Source: Scybalocola_A sp900557175
Lineage (GTDB): Bacteria; Bacillota; Clostridia; Lachnospirales; Lachnospiraceae
Direction: 5' to 3'
Assembly: GCA_937890745.1 (NCBI GenBank)
Contig: CALADH010000066.1
Coordinates: 1 to 27,446, forward strand
DNA length: 27,446 nt
Positions 8,737-16,364 of the stretch are shown piece after piece (the first letter of the stretch is position 1; each line of letters opens with the position of its first letter). A model generated the notes under the pieces. It ran no database searches. It was not told where the DNA came from and was given only the letters and a program-made list of their open reading frames with translations. The position numbers and the translations under genes are program-made.

Positions 8737-8767
8737 CTGATCATCTCCATTTTTCGTTTTTGTTGTC

Positions 8768-8797
8768 ATTTTATCACAAAAGGACTGTCAATTTCAA
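8768..8797 (-). promoter_or_regulatory. Putative promoter of the amidohydrolase-sbcDC-thiE operon
   Basis: On the minus strand TTGAAA (8797-8792), an 18-nt spacer and TAAAAT (8773-8768) form a good sigma-A-like promoter. The -10 box overlaps the ATG at 8769, which supports the downstream start at 8736. Confidence 0.6.
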
Positions 8798-8811
8798 CTT
8801 TTTGTCCTAAA
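8778..8811. promoter_or_regulatory. Possible operator between amidohydrolase and MocR regulator
   Basis: AGGAC (8781-8785) and GTCCT (8804-8808) form an inverted pair, each flanked by A/T runs, with centres about 23 bp apart. The pair straddles the -35 box of the minus-strand promoter. This would suit a dimeric regulator such as the divergent MocR-type protein. The assignment is an inference from symmetry and position only. Confidence 0.3.
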
Positions 8812-8837
8812 AGAGCTTTTTCTTCTTCAAACTGGTC

Positions 8838-8866
8838 TTGTCGATTATCCGAAAATATGCTAGTAT
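8838..8866 (+). promoter_or_regulatory. Putative promoter of the MocR-type regulator
   Basis: TTGTCG (8838-8843), a 17-nt spacer and TAGTAT (8861-8866) lie about 30 nt upstream of the start codon at 8898, with AAGGAG between. Confidence 0.5.
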
Positions 8867-8897
8867 CAAACAAACCACTTTAATAAGGAGTATAACT

Positions 8898-10337
8898 ATG
8901 TCCATGATTACGCCAAACATTGATACAAGTTCAAAGGTTCATATATATACACAGATTTACCAATATATCCGTCAGGAAATCGAGAACGGTAGTCTGCCCT
9001 TTCAGACAAAGCTGCCGTCTACCCGTCTTTTGGCAACCCACCTTCAGGTCAGCCGCAATACAGTCGATATGGCTTACGGACAGTTAATGGATGAAGGCTA
9101 TATCGAATCTTCGCCAAAGCGCGGCTATTTTGTATGTGATATTGAAAATATGATGCCGCCTGTAAGTACTGCCGCCATAGTCTCCGGCAATCACATACCA
9201 AAAGGCAGTCACGCACCAAAAGGCAGCCACAGTACCTCCGAAAAAGTTTATGTTTTTTCACCTTACGGCGTTGATTTAGAAAACTTTCCATTTGGCACAT
9301 GGCGGAAAATTGCCAAAGATATTTTTTATGACGAGCGCAATTTCACACTTTTTGAATCCGGCAACCCACAGGGTGACGAAGACTTCAGAAAAGCCATTGC
9401 CGGCTATCTCCACCAGTCCCGCGGCGTCCGCTGCACGGCGGAGCAAATGATTGTCGGCGCCGGAACAGACTACCTTTTTATACTGCTCTCGCAGCTTTTA
9501 GGTGAAAATGCCATCTATGCCGTTGAAGATCCATCCTACAGACAGGCTATCAACATTTTAAACTGTCTCGGCAAAAAAATATGCCCTGTCCCCCTTGACA
9601 ATCACGGTATGAGCATCCGCCACTTAAATTTAAGCGGCGCCACAGCGGCCTACGTCACGCCATCCCACCATTTTCCGCTCGGAAGCATTATGCCGATCAA
9701 ACGCCGCCTTGAGCTTCTTTCATGGGCAGCTGCCGGGGAAAACCGCTATATTATCGAGGATGATTATGACAGTGAATTTCGCTATAAAGGAAAACCTGTG
9801 CCAAGTCTTCAAGGTATTGATACGAATGAAAAGGTTATTTATCTCGGCACTTTTTCAAAAGCAGTCGCACCGTCTATCCGTATGAGTTATATGGTACTCC
9901 CAAAGCCGCTGCTTGATATTTACAAAAAAAAGCTTTCGTTCTATTCGAGCACCGTGGCCCGGACAGAACAAAAGCAAATGTGTGAATTTATACGGCGCGG
10001 CCATTTTGAGCGTCACTTAAACCGCATGAGAAACATTTATAAATCTAAAAGAGATTATATTTTACAGCAGCTTGCCCCTTACAGTGACCGTATTGATATT
10101 TCCGGCGAAACAAGCGGTCTTCACATGCTGCTCACCTTTAAGGACGGCCGGAACGCAAAACAGATTTTAAAAACTGCCCGCCAGCATAACCTCATCCTTT
10201 TTGATCTGTCAGATTACTATGTGGATCCGGCAAATATGACGATGAAAAATACGGTCATTTTAGGCTATGGCGCCCTTACAGACAGCCAGCTTAAAATTCA
10301 GATGCCGATGCTCATTCAGGCACTGTTTGAAACATGA
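8898..10337 (+). CDS. MocR/GabR-type transcriptional regulator (GntR wHTH plus aminotransferase domain)
   Basis: This 479-residue regulator has a GntR winged-helix domain (about 11-80, with KLPSTRLLATHLQVSRNTV and GYIESSPKRGYFV) and a fold-type I PLP aminotransferase-like domain (about 120-479). The PLP region is intact: EDDYDSEFRYKG and YLGTFSKAVAPSIRMSY, whose lysine would bind PLP. Relatives such as GabR and PdxR sense PLP-linked metabolites. The linker contains a duplicated six-residue unit, HIPKGS then HAPKGS. The start is ATG 8898, with AAGGAG at 7 nt; an upstream in-frame extension from 8838 covers the promoter. The gene is divergent from the M20 amidohydrolase, its most likely target besides itself. 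Confidence 0.9.
   Translation: MSMITPNIDTSSKVHIYTQIYQYIRQEIENGSLPFQTKLPSTRLLATHLQVSRNTVDMAYGQLMDEGYIESSPKRGYFVCDIENMMPPVSTAAIVSGNHIPKGSHAPKGSHSTSEKVYVFSPYGVDLENFPFGTWRKIAKDIFYDERNFTLFESGNPQGDEDFRKAIAGYLHQSRGVRCTAEQMIVGAGTDYLFILLSQLLGENAIYAVEDPSYRQAINILNCLGKKICPVPLDNHGMSIRHLNLSGATAAYVTPSHHFPLGSIMPIKRRLELLSWAAAGENRYIIEDDYDSEFRYKGKPVPSLQGIDTNEKVIYLGTFSKAVAPSIRMSYMVLPKPLLDIYKKKLSFYSSTVARTEQKQMCEFIRRGHFERHLNRMRNIYKSKRDYILQQLAPYSDRIDISGETSGLHMLLTFKDGRNAKQILKTARQHNLILFDLSDYYVDPANMTMKNTVILGYGALTDSQLKIQMPMLIQALFET
9192..9227 (+). repeat. 18-bp tandem duplication in the regulator linker
   Basis: Two adjacent 18-bp units, 9192-9209 and 9210-9227, differ at four positions and share the core ACCAAAAGGCAG apart from flanking changes. 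They encode HIPKGS and HAPKGS in the linker between the DNA-binding and aminotransferase domains. Confidence 0.75.
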
Positions 10338-10363
10338 ATGAACACCGGCATTGTCCACACTTT

Positions 10364-10391
10364 GTCAGCTGCCCTATGAGAGGCAGCTGAC
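10364..10391. terminator. Hairpin between convergent regulator and ABC importer genes
   Basis: GTCAGCTGCC (10364-10373) and GGCAGCTGAC (10382-10391) make a perfect 10-bp stem with an 8-nt loop between the two stop codons, touching the ABC ATPase stop. Neither strand has a convincing T run after it, so it may be a bidirectional weak terminator or a 3'-end stabilising hairpin. Confidence 0.5.
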
Positions 10392-11186
10392 TTATGAGAG
10401 CATCATCCGGTCATTAGCCAGCGCGCTGCCGCTGGCCTGCTCAAATTTATCAAGCAAATCCTGCACGGTCAGATGCTTTTTTTCTTCACCGGACACATCG
10501 TAAATGATGCGGCCGTTATCCATCATAATCAGACGATTGCCAAGACGGATGGCATCACGCATATTGTGTGTCACCATCAGTGCCGTCAGATGATTTTCTT
10601 CAATCAGCCCCTGTGTCAAATCCAAAACCTTGCCTGCGGTTTTCGGATCAAGCGCCGCTGTATGCTCGTCTAAAAGCAAAAGCTTTGGTTTCTTTAATGT
10701 AGCCATCAGCAGTGTCAGTGCCTGACGCTGTCCGCCGGAGAGAAGACCGACCTTGGATGACATTCTTGTTTCAAGGCCAAGCTCAAGCTTCTTTAGCGCC
10801 GCCACATAGATTTCCTTTTCTGACTGCTTTACACTCCATGAAAGACCGCGCCGTTTACCGCGCCTGTAGGCCAGCGCAAGATTTTCTTCAATTTCCATAT
10901 CTGCCGCCGTTCCCATCATCGGATCCTGAAAAACACGGCCTAAAAGCTTCGCCCGGACATGCTCCGGTTTTCTTGAAATATCTGTATTGTCGAGAACGAT
11001 ATGTCCCTCATCAATCGGATAAACACCGGCAATCATATTGAGCATTGTTGATTTTCCGGCGCCGTTGCCGCCGATCACAGTGACGAAATCGCCGTCCTCA
11101 AGATATAAGTCGATGCCGTTTAACGCCTTTTTTTCATTGACTGTTCCTTTATTAAAGGTTTTATGTACATTTGTAATTTCTAACAT
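10392..11186 (-). CDS. ABC importer ATP-binding protein (TrpZ-like, COG1101 type)
   Basis: This 264-residue protein is the ATPase of the importer encoded by the two upstream genes. It has Walker A GGNGAGKS at 39-46, Q-loop FQDP at 86-89, signature LSGGQ at 149-153, Walker B LLLLDE at 169-174 and a switch histidine in VTHNM. It resembles ATPases paired with peripheral binding proteins of the TrpX/PF04392 family. GGAGG lies 7 nt before ATG 11186. It is last in the operon, 11 nt after the permease gene. Confidence 0.92.
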   Translation of the reverse strand: MLEITNVHKTFNKGTVNEKKALNGIDLYLEDGDFVTVIGGNGAGKSTMLNMIAGVYPIDEGHIVLDNTDISRKPEHVRAKLLGRVFQDPMMGTAADMEIEENLALAYRRGKRRGLSWSVKQSEKEIYVAALKKLELGLETRMSSKVGLLSGGQRQALTLLMATLKKPKLLLLDEHTAALDPKTAGKVLDLTQGLIEENHLTALMVTHNMRDAIRLGNRLIMMDNGRIIYDVSGEEKKHLTVQDLLDKFEQASGSALANDRMMLS

Positions 11187-11197
11187 GATACCGCCTC

Positions 11198-12085
11198 CTA
11201 CCGTCTCGCTTTAATCTTTTCCATACAATACGGAACTGCAAGCGCCAGTGCCACAATAATCGCTGATATAAGCTTCATATCGTTCGGATCCATACCAAGC
11301 TGCAGGACAACGGCACGGATAATAAAGTAAACAACCGAGCCAATCACTGCCGCCGAAAGTCTCGCCCAAAAGCTTATGAGTTTTCTGAAAAGCACCTCGC
11401 CGATCACGATTGCCGCAAGACCGATAACAATAGCGCCGGTACCCATACCGATATCGCCAACCTTTTGCTGCTGGCATACAAGACCGCCGGAAAGACCGAC
11501 AAGGGCATTACTTAGCATCAGGCCGATCAGCTTCATCGTCTTTGTACTGCTGCCCATCGCGCGGACCATATATTCATTATTTCCGGTGGCACGGATTGTT
11601 GCGCCGACCTCTGTTCCGAAAAACCAGTATAAAAGAATAATCACTGCTGCCGCAAAAATAAGGCCGATTATAAGAGATGCAGACGGATTGCTAAGTCCTG
11701 TCAGCTTTGCAAACATACTGTTGACTGTCGCTTTTTTTAGCAGCGGTATATTTGATTTTCCCATAATATGCAAATTGACTGACCAAAGTGCAATCTGAGT
11801 CAATATTCCGGCAAGAATGGCCGGTATTTCAAAAGCGGTATGCAAAAAGCCTGTCACAAAGCCGGCAAGGGCGCCCGCAAGAGCTGCAAGCAGAAGCGCC
11901 GCAAACGGATTCATGCCGTTAATGACACAGACAGCGCAGACACTGCCGCCTAAAGCAAAGCTGCCGTCCACTGTCAAATCTGCAATATCAAGTATTTTAA
12001 ACGTAATATAAACACCGAGCACCATAATGCCCCAAAGCACGCCCTGAGTTACTGCGCCCTGAAGCGCCGGTAATAATGAAGCCAT
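11198..12085 (-). CDS. ABC importer permease (TrpY-like, branched-chain permease fold)
   Basis: This 295-residue, very hydrophobic protein has about eight membrane helices and the segments ILDIADLTVDGSFALGG and RAMGSSTKTMKLIGLMLSN. These are typical of the permease partner of TrpX-type systems (related to PF02653 branched-chain amino-acid permeases). GAGGGG lies 6 nt before ATG 12085. It sits between the binding-protein and ATPase genes of one operon. Tryptophan transport is described for the streptococcal homologues; the substrate here is inferred only. Confidence 0.9.
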   Translation of the reverse strand: MASLLPALQGAVTQGVLWGIMVLGVYITFKILDIADLTVDGSFALGGSVCAVCVINGMNPFAALLLAALAGALAGFVTGFLHTAFEIPAILAGILTQIALWSVNLHIMGKSNIPLLKKATVNSMFAKLTGLSNPSASLIIGLIFAAAVIILLYWFFGTEVGATIRATGNNEYMVRAMGSSTKTMKLIGLMLSNALVGLSGGLVCQQQKVGDIGMGTGAIVIGLAAIVIGEVLFRKLISFWARLSAAVIGSVVYFIIRAVVLQLGMDPNDMKLISAIIVALALAVPYCMEKIKARR

Positions 12086-12107
12086 TCTTATCCCCTCTTA
12101 TCTTCTT

Positions 12108-13100
12108 CTATTTTTTTAATTCTTCCGGAATTGTAATGCCAAGCTGTGCTGCCACTTCCTCATTAATCTTTAGCGTACAATCTTCATCAGACATAAATTC
12201 TATCGGCATTTTTGAAATATCTTCGCCGTCCTTTAAAATACGGATGGCCTGTTCTGCGGTCATCTCACCGAGGCGCTTATAATCAATGCCGTATGTTGCA
12301 AGGCCGCCGGCATCAACCATACCGCCCTCGCCGACGATACACGGAATATTATTTTCAGTAGCAACCATCGCTACTGTCGGCATATTGGCTGCAATTGTAT
12401 TATCGGTAAAAATATAAATAACATCAACCTTGCCGACCATAGATTCTGTCACCTGCTGAATTTCATTTGTACTCGAAACAGCAAATTCCTCACAAGCAAG
12501 CCCGGCTTCTTCACAGGCCGACCGCGTCTGTTCAAGCTGAAATTCTGAATTCTGTTCAGCACTGCAATATAAAACACCAACTGTTTTTGCATCCGGTATA
12601 AGCTGCTTTAACAAGTTGATCTGAGCCTTCACAGGTGTGGCATCCGATGTCCCCGATACGTTGCAGTCCGGTGATTCATTGGAAGCAACAAGGCCTGCGC
12701 TTGCCGGATCTGTCACTGCTGTCACAAGAATCGGAATATCTTCTGTCTGTGCTGCCGCCTGCTGTGCTGCCGGTGTCGCAATCGCCAAAATCAAATCTTT
12801 GCCGTCATTGACAAACTTTGTCGCAATTGTCGTACAGGCCGACTGTTCATTCTGGGCATTCTGAACTTCAATATTACAATTAAGGCCGGAGGCTTTCATC
12901 TTTTCCTCAAAGCCCTCTCTTGCCGCATCCAAAGCTGCATGCTGTGTCAGCTGGATGATTCCAATCTCATAAGCGTCACCGTCTGCCGCAGCCTCATTCT
13001 GACTGTCTTTTGGCGCATCCTTTGTTTCAGCGTTGCCGCACGCTGTCAGTGCGCCGATTGTCATTAAACCTGCCATAAAAACTGATATCCATTTTTTCAT
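12108..13100 (-). CDS. ABC importer substrate-binding lipoprotein (TrpX-like, PF04392 type)
   Basis: This 330-residue lipoprotein has a signal peptide ending in the lipobox LTAC with the lipidated cysteine at 21, followed by a Gly/Asp/Glu-rich spacer. The mature part begins with EIGIIQLTQHAALD and contains TPAAQQAA, VTDPASAGLV and NVSGTSD, which mark the periplasmic-binding family COG2984/PF04392. In streptococci such genes form a tryptophan importer (TrpXYZ), but relatives may take other ligands. It is the first gene of the three-gene operon, with AGGGG upstream and a strong promoter at 13174-13201. No T-box leader is present. Confidence 0.9.
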   Translation of the reverse strand: MKKWISVFMAGLMTIGALTACGNAETKDAPKDSQNEAAADGDAYEIGIIQLTQHAALDAAREGFEEKMKASGLNCNIEVQNAQNEQSACTTIATKFVNDGKDLILAIATPAAQQAAAQTEDIPILVTAVTDPASAGLVASNESPDCNVSGTSDATPVKAQINLLKQLIPDAKTVGVLYCSAEQNSEFQLEQTRSACEEAGLACEEFAVSSTNEIQQVTESMVGKVDVIYIFTDNTIAANMPTVAMVATENNIPCIVGEGGMVDAGGLATYGIDYKRLGEMTAEQAIRILKDGEDISKMPIEFMSDEDCTLKINEEVAAQLGITIPEELKK

Positions 13101-13138
13101 AAGCTATTTCCCCTTTAACTGTTTTACTTTTTCGCATA

Positions 13139-13172
13139 AATGCTTAAACGCATTAATGTGCTAAATTAATGT
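13139..13172 (-). promoter_or_regulatory. Possible operator in the ABC importer leader
   Basis: Two direct ATTAATGT copies (13152-13159 and 13165-13172, 13 bp apart) and a dyad AATGC-N6-GCATT (13139-13154) cover the predicted transcription start and early leader, just downstream of the -10 box. This position suits repression. The cognate regulator is unknown. Confidence 0.35.
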
Positions 13173-13173
13173 T

Positions 13174-13201
13174 ATTATACACTAATAAACTAAAAAGTCA
13201 A
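13174..13201 (-). promoter_or_regulatory. Promoter of the ABC importer operon
   Basis: On the minus strand TTGACT (13201-13196), a 16-nt spacer and a perfect TATAAT (13179-13174) lie about 75 nt upstream of the binding-protein start. The leader is too short for a T-box. Confidence 0.75.
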
Positions 13202-13226
13202 GGAGAATTTAAAAACAAAGCGGAGC

Positions 13227-13267
13227 TTTTTTGTGACATAGGAAATTGCTTCCTATGTCACAAAAAA
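13227..13267. repeat. Perfect 18-bp palindrome with 5-nt loop
   Basis: The arm 13227-13244 (six T, then GTGACATAGGAA) is the exact reverse complement of 13250-13267; the loop is ATTGC. T runs lie before the stem and A runs after it on both strands, the reverse of a normal terminator, so this looks like a dispersed palindromic element. It sits between the terminator of the oad operon and the promoter of the importer. A small AAAGC-GGA-GCTTT hairpin is next to it at 13218-13230. Confidence 0.85.
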
Positions 13268-13302
13268 TACCCGTGGCCGCGGCTAATTGCCGCAGTCACA
13301 GG
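13262..13302 (-). terminator. Rho-independent terminator of the decarboxylase operon
   Basis: On the minus strand 13302-13289 pairs with 13283-13270 to give a 14-bp GC-rich stem (two G-U pairs, one A-C mismatch) with a 5-nt loop AATTA. It is followed by TATTTTTT (13269-13262). It lies about 24 nt after the oadA stop codon. The T tract is shared with one arm of the adjacent palindrome. Confidence 0.8.
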
Positions 13303-13325
13303 CATCTTTTCACATCACGATTTAA

Positions 13326-14738
13326 TTATACCGGATAAGCTCCATTTTTTGTGTCTGCCGCCGTAGCATCGACTCTTGTCTGCTGAGCAGCTCTGTATTT
13401 GAAAAATTCCTCGGCAACCTGAGGGAACAGTGCATAGGATAAAACATCCTCATCCTGCTGCTTCCACTGTGCCATCTCAGCCTCGATTGTCTCTAATTCC
13501 GGCTTTAATAAATCCGCCGGACGGCATGTAATCGGTGCCTCGTCACCGCAGGCTTTTTTCTGGACTTCTGCATTAAACGGCTTTACAGTCTGACCATATT
13601 CGCCGTGAAGCAGCGCCTTGCTTTCCTTTGTAATCATCTTATAGCGTTCGCCCATAAGTACATTTAAAACGGCCTGTGTGCCGACAATCTGTGATGACGG
13701 CGTTACAAGCGGCGGCTCCCCGAAATCCTTACGGACACGAGGAATTTCCTCAAGTACTTCATAATATTTATCCTCCGCATTGGCATCCTTTAACTGGGAT
13801 ACAAGGTTGGATAACATACCGCCCGGCACCTGATACATTAAAGTTTTAATATTAACACCCAGTACCTTCGGATTTAAAAGACCTGAAGCAAGTGCTTCCT
13901 CGCGGATCGGACGGAAATGCTCTGCAATCTCAGCAAGAAGCTTCTGATCAAAGCCCGTGTCATATGGTGTTCCCTTAAATGTCTCAACCATAACCTCCGT
14001 TGCCGGCTGGCTTGTACCAAGCGCAAACGGTGACATTGCTGTATCAATCACATCGCAGCCTGCCTCTACTGCCTTTAAGTAAGTCATTGAAGCAACACCG
14101 CTTGTATAATGCGTATGAAGCTGGATCGGCAGTGATGTCGCTGATTTTAACGCTGTGACAAGCTCTGTTGCCTTATAAGGCACTAAAAGACCGGCCATAT
14201 CCTTAATACAGATAGAATTTGCACCCATATCCTCAATTCTCTTTGCGATATCCTTCCAGTAGTCAAGTGTATAGGCATCACCTAAAGTGTAGGATAAGGC
14301 AATCTGTGCGTGTCCGCCCTCTTTGACTGTCGCTTTAACAGCTGTTTCAAGATTTCTCAAATCATTTAAGGCATCGAAAATACGGATAATATCAATACCG
14401 TTGGCAATTGATTTCTGAACGAAATACTCAACAACATCATCTGCATAGTGGCGGTAGCCTAAAATATTCTGACCGCGCAGAAGCATCTGAAGCTTTGTAT
14501 TTTTAAATCCGTCTCTTAACTTTCTTAATCGCTCCCATGGATCTTCCTTAAGGAAACGCAGACATGCATCAAAGGTTGCGCCGCCCCAGCACTCTACGGA
14601 GTGATAGCCGACCTTATCCATCTTATCGATAATCGGAAGCATCTGTTCTGTTGTCATACGTGTGGCAATGAGAGACTGATGTGCATCTCTTAAAATTGTC
14701 TCTGTAATGCCGACAGGCTTCTTAACTTGTTCTGACAT
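13326..14738 (-). CDS. oadA: Oxaloacetate/pyruvate carboxyltransferase subunit (OadA-like, 5S-like), no biotin domain
   Basis: This is the carboxyltransferase that moves CO2 between an alpha-keto acid (oxaloacetate/pyruvate) and biotin. The 470-residue protein has the HMGL-like TIM barrel with ETILRDAHQSLIATRM at the N-terminus, LRGQN, IRIFDALND, the IKDMAGL segment with the active-site lysine, and the metal-binding LHTHYT. The conserved PYC/OADA domain follows. It ends without the C-terminal biotinyl domain of enterobacterial OadA; the biotin carrier is encoded separately in the same operon, as in the 5S subunit of transcarboxylase. GGAGG lies 7 nt before ATG 14738. It is the last gene of the operon, followed by a terminator. 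Confidence 0.92.
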   Translation of the reverse strand: MSEQVKKPVGITETILRDAHQSLIATRMTTEQMLPIIDKMDKVGYHSVECWGGATFDACLRFLKEDPWERLRKLRDGFKNTKLQMLLRGQNILGYRHYADDVVEYFVQKSIANGIDIIRIFDALNDLRNLETAVKATVKEGGHAQIALSYTLGDAYTLDYWKDIAKRIEDMGANSICIKDMAGLLVPYKATELVTALKSATSLPIQLHTHYTSGVASMTYLKAVEAGCDVIDTAMSPFALGTSQPATEVMVETFKGTPYDTGFDQKLLAEIAEHFRPIREEALASGLLNPKVLGVNIKTLMYQVPGGMLSNLVSQLKDANAEDKYYEVLEEIPRVRKDFGEPPLVTPSSQIVGTQAVLNVLMGERYKMITKESKALLHGEYGQTVKPFNAEVQKKACGDEAPITCRPADLLKPELETIEAEMAQWKQQDEDVLSYALFPQVAEEFFKYRAAQQTRVDATAADTKNGAYPV

Positions 14739-14762
14739 AATATATCCTCCTGTATACTTGAA

Positions 14763-15923
14763 TTAATTCACACCGAAAATTGCTAAAAATACACCGGCTG
14801 CAACTGCTGTACCGATAACGCCGGCAACGTTTGGTCCCATGGCATGCATGAGCAGGAAGTTTGTCGGATCTTCCTCTGCGCCGACCTTTTGTGATACTCT
14901 GGCAGCCATAGGCACTGCAGATACGCCGGCAGAACCAATGAGCGGATTGACTTTACCGTGAGTCACATGACACATAAGCTTTCCGAACAAGACGCCGGCC
15001 GCCGTACCGACAACAAAGGCAACTAAACCGAGAGCAACAATCTTTAATGTTGTCACATTTAAGAAAGCTTCAGCACTTGTTGTCGCACCGACAGAAGTAC
15101 CGAGTAAAATAACGATAATGTACATCAGTGCATTTGATGCTGTCTCTGCAAGCTGCTTTACAACACCGGATTCTCTGAACAGGTTTCCGAGCATGAGCAT
15201 GCCGACAAGCGGCGCTGTTGTCGGAAGAATCAGAACAACAATTACTGTAACAATAATCGGGAATAAAATTTTCTCAAGTTTTGATACCGGACGGAGCTGC
15301 TCCATCTTAATCGCACGTTCTTCTTTTGTTGTCAAAAGTTTCATAATTGGCGGCTGGATAATCGGCACAAGGGACATATATGAATATGCCGCCACGGCGA
15401 TCGGTCCCATAAGGTCTGTCTGTCCGAGCGCACCTGCAAGATAAATGGATGTCGGGCCGTCAGCACCGCCGATAATTGAAACTGCGGCTGCCGCTGCATC
15501 CGGGAAACCAAGTAAAATCGCGCCGATGTAAGCAAAGAAAATACCAAACTGGGCTGCCGCGCCAAGTAAGAAGCTCTTTGGATTGGCAATGAGCGGACCA
15601 AAGTCTGTCATCGCGCCGACACCGAGGAAAATAAGTGAAGGCCAGATGCCCCATTCATCTCCGAGGAAGAAATAATGAAGAAGTCCGGCGGAAGTACTGC
15701 CGTCCGCAGCCGCTTCTTCGATTGTTTTCATAATATCCGGGAAAAGATTCACAAGCAGCATACCAAAGGCAATAGGTACTAAAAGCAATGGTTCATAGCC
15801 TTTCTTAATCGCAAGAAAAAGGAAAAAGAAAGCAACAAGAATCATAATAAAGTTGCCTACTGTCAGATTAAAAAATGCTGTCTGATGAATGAGATTCCCA
15901 AGTGTAGTGGTTATATATTCCAT
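14763..15923 (-). CDS. oadB: Na+-translocating decarboxylase beta subunit (OadB/MmdB/GcdB family)
   Basis: This 386-residue multi-pass membrane protein decarboxylates carboxybiotin and exports Na+. It contains IIGGADGPTSIYLAGAL, whose aspartate is essential for Na+ transport in characterised homologues, and a second conserved site in GSAGVSAVPMAARVSQ plus NFLLMHAMGPNVAGVIGTA. About nine to eleven hydrophobic segments are present. GGGAGG lies 7 nt before ATG 15923. It sits between the biotin carrier and oadA genes. Sequence alone cannot tell whether the acid feeding it is oxaloacetate, methylmalonyl-CoA or glutaconyl-CoA. Confidence 0.95.
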   Translation of the reverse strand: MEYITTTLGNLIHQTAFFNLTVGNFIMILVAFFFLFLAIKKGYEPLLLVPIAFGMLLVNLFPDIMKTIEEAAADGSTSAGLLHYFFLGDEWGIWPSLIFLGVGAMTDFGPLIANPKSFLLGAAAQFGIFFAYIGAILLGFPDAAAAAVSIIGGADGPTSIYLAGALGQTDLMGPIAVAAYSYMSLVPIIQPPIMKLLTTKEERAIKMEQLRPVSKLEKILFPIIVTVIVVLILPTTAPLVGMLMLGNLFRESGVVKQLAETASNALMYIIVILLGTSVGATTSAEAFLNVTTLKIVALGLVAFVVGTAAGVLFGKLMCHVTHGKVNPLIGSAGVSAVPMAARVSQKVGAEEDPTNFLLMHAMGPNVAGVIGTAVAAGVFLAIFGVN

Positions 15924-15973
15924 TGTTTAACCTCCCATAGTCATCGTCATTTGCGTCAGTTGATTTAGAAAAA

Positions 15974-16339
15974 TCAGTTTAAAGTCGCAAGAACTGCGCC
16001 TGCTTCCACTGAATCGCCGACTGCAACATTAATGCTGGCTACGGTTCCGTCTTCCGGTGCAACAATTTCATTTTCCATCTTCATTGCTTCAAGAATTAAG
16101 AGCACATCGCCCTTCTTTACAGCCTGTCCCACAGAAGCTTTTACATTTAAAATCTTGCCAGGCATCGGAGCATTGACTTTCACTGCGCCCTGTGCGCCTG
16201 ATGCCGCTGCTTTTGGCGCTGCCTTTGGTGCAGGTGCTGCCGCCTTAGGTGCCGCTGTCTGTACAGGTGCTGCACCGCCGACTTCCTCAACGCTTACTTC
16301 ATAGCTTGTTCCATTTACGGTAATCACATAATTTTTCAT
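15974..16339 (-). CDS. Biotin carrier protein of decarboxylase/transcarboxylase
   Basis: This 121-residue protein carries the prosthetic biotin between carboxyltransferase and pump. The biotinyl domain occupies about residues 52-121, with the acceptor lysine K87 in EAMKM. It is preceded by a flexible Ala/Pro/Lys linker (about 24-50) of the kind that lets the biotin swing between active sites. The N-terminus, MKNYVITVNGTSYEV, matches MmdC/GcdC/1.3S-type carriers. GGAGG lies 7 nt before the ATG. It lies between oadB and the oadG-like gene. Confidence 0.95.
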   Translation of the reverse strand: MKNYVITVNGTSYEVSVEEVGGAAPVQTAAPKAAAPAPKAAPKAAASGAQGAVKVNAPMPGKILNVKASVGQAVKKGDVLLILEAMKMENEIVAPEDGTVASINVAVGDSVEAGAVLATLN

Positions 16340-16364
16340 GATAAATCCTCCTAATATTTACGGT

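Noticed and set aside
8737..8769. Upstream ATG 8769 as the start of the amidohydrolase
   Set aside because: It overlaps the predicted -10 box and has no ribosome binding site; ATG 8736 has GGAG at 8 nt.
13101..13173. T-box leader for the TrpXYZ-like operon
   Set aside because: The leader after the predicted promoter is too short and lacks a T-box motif and specifier stem.
13227..13267. Reading the 18-bp palindrome as a bidirectional terminator
   Set aside because: The T and A tracts are on the wrong sides of the stem for intrinsic termination on both strands; a proper terminator lies next to it at 13262-13302.
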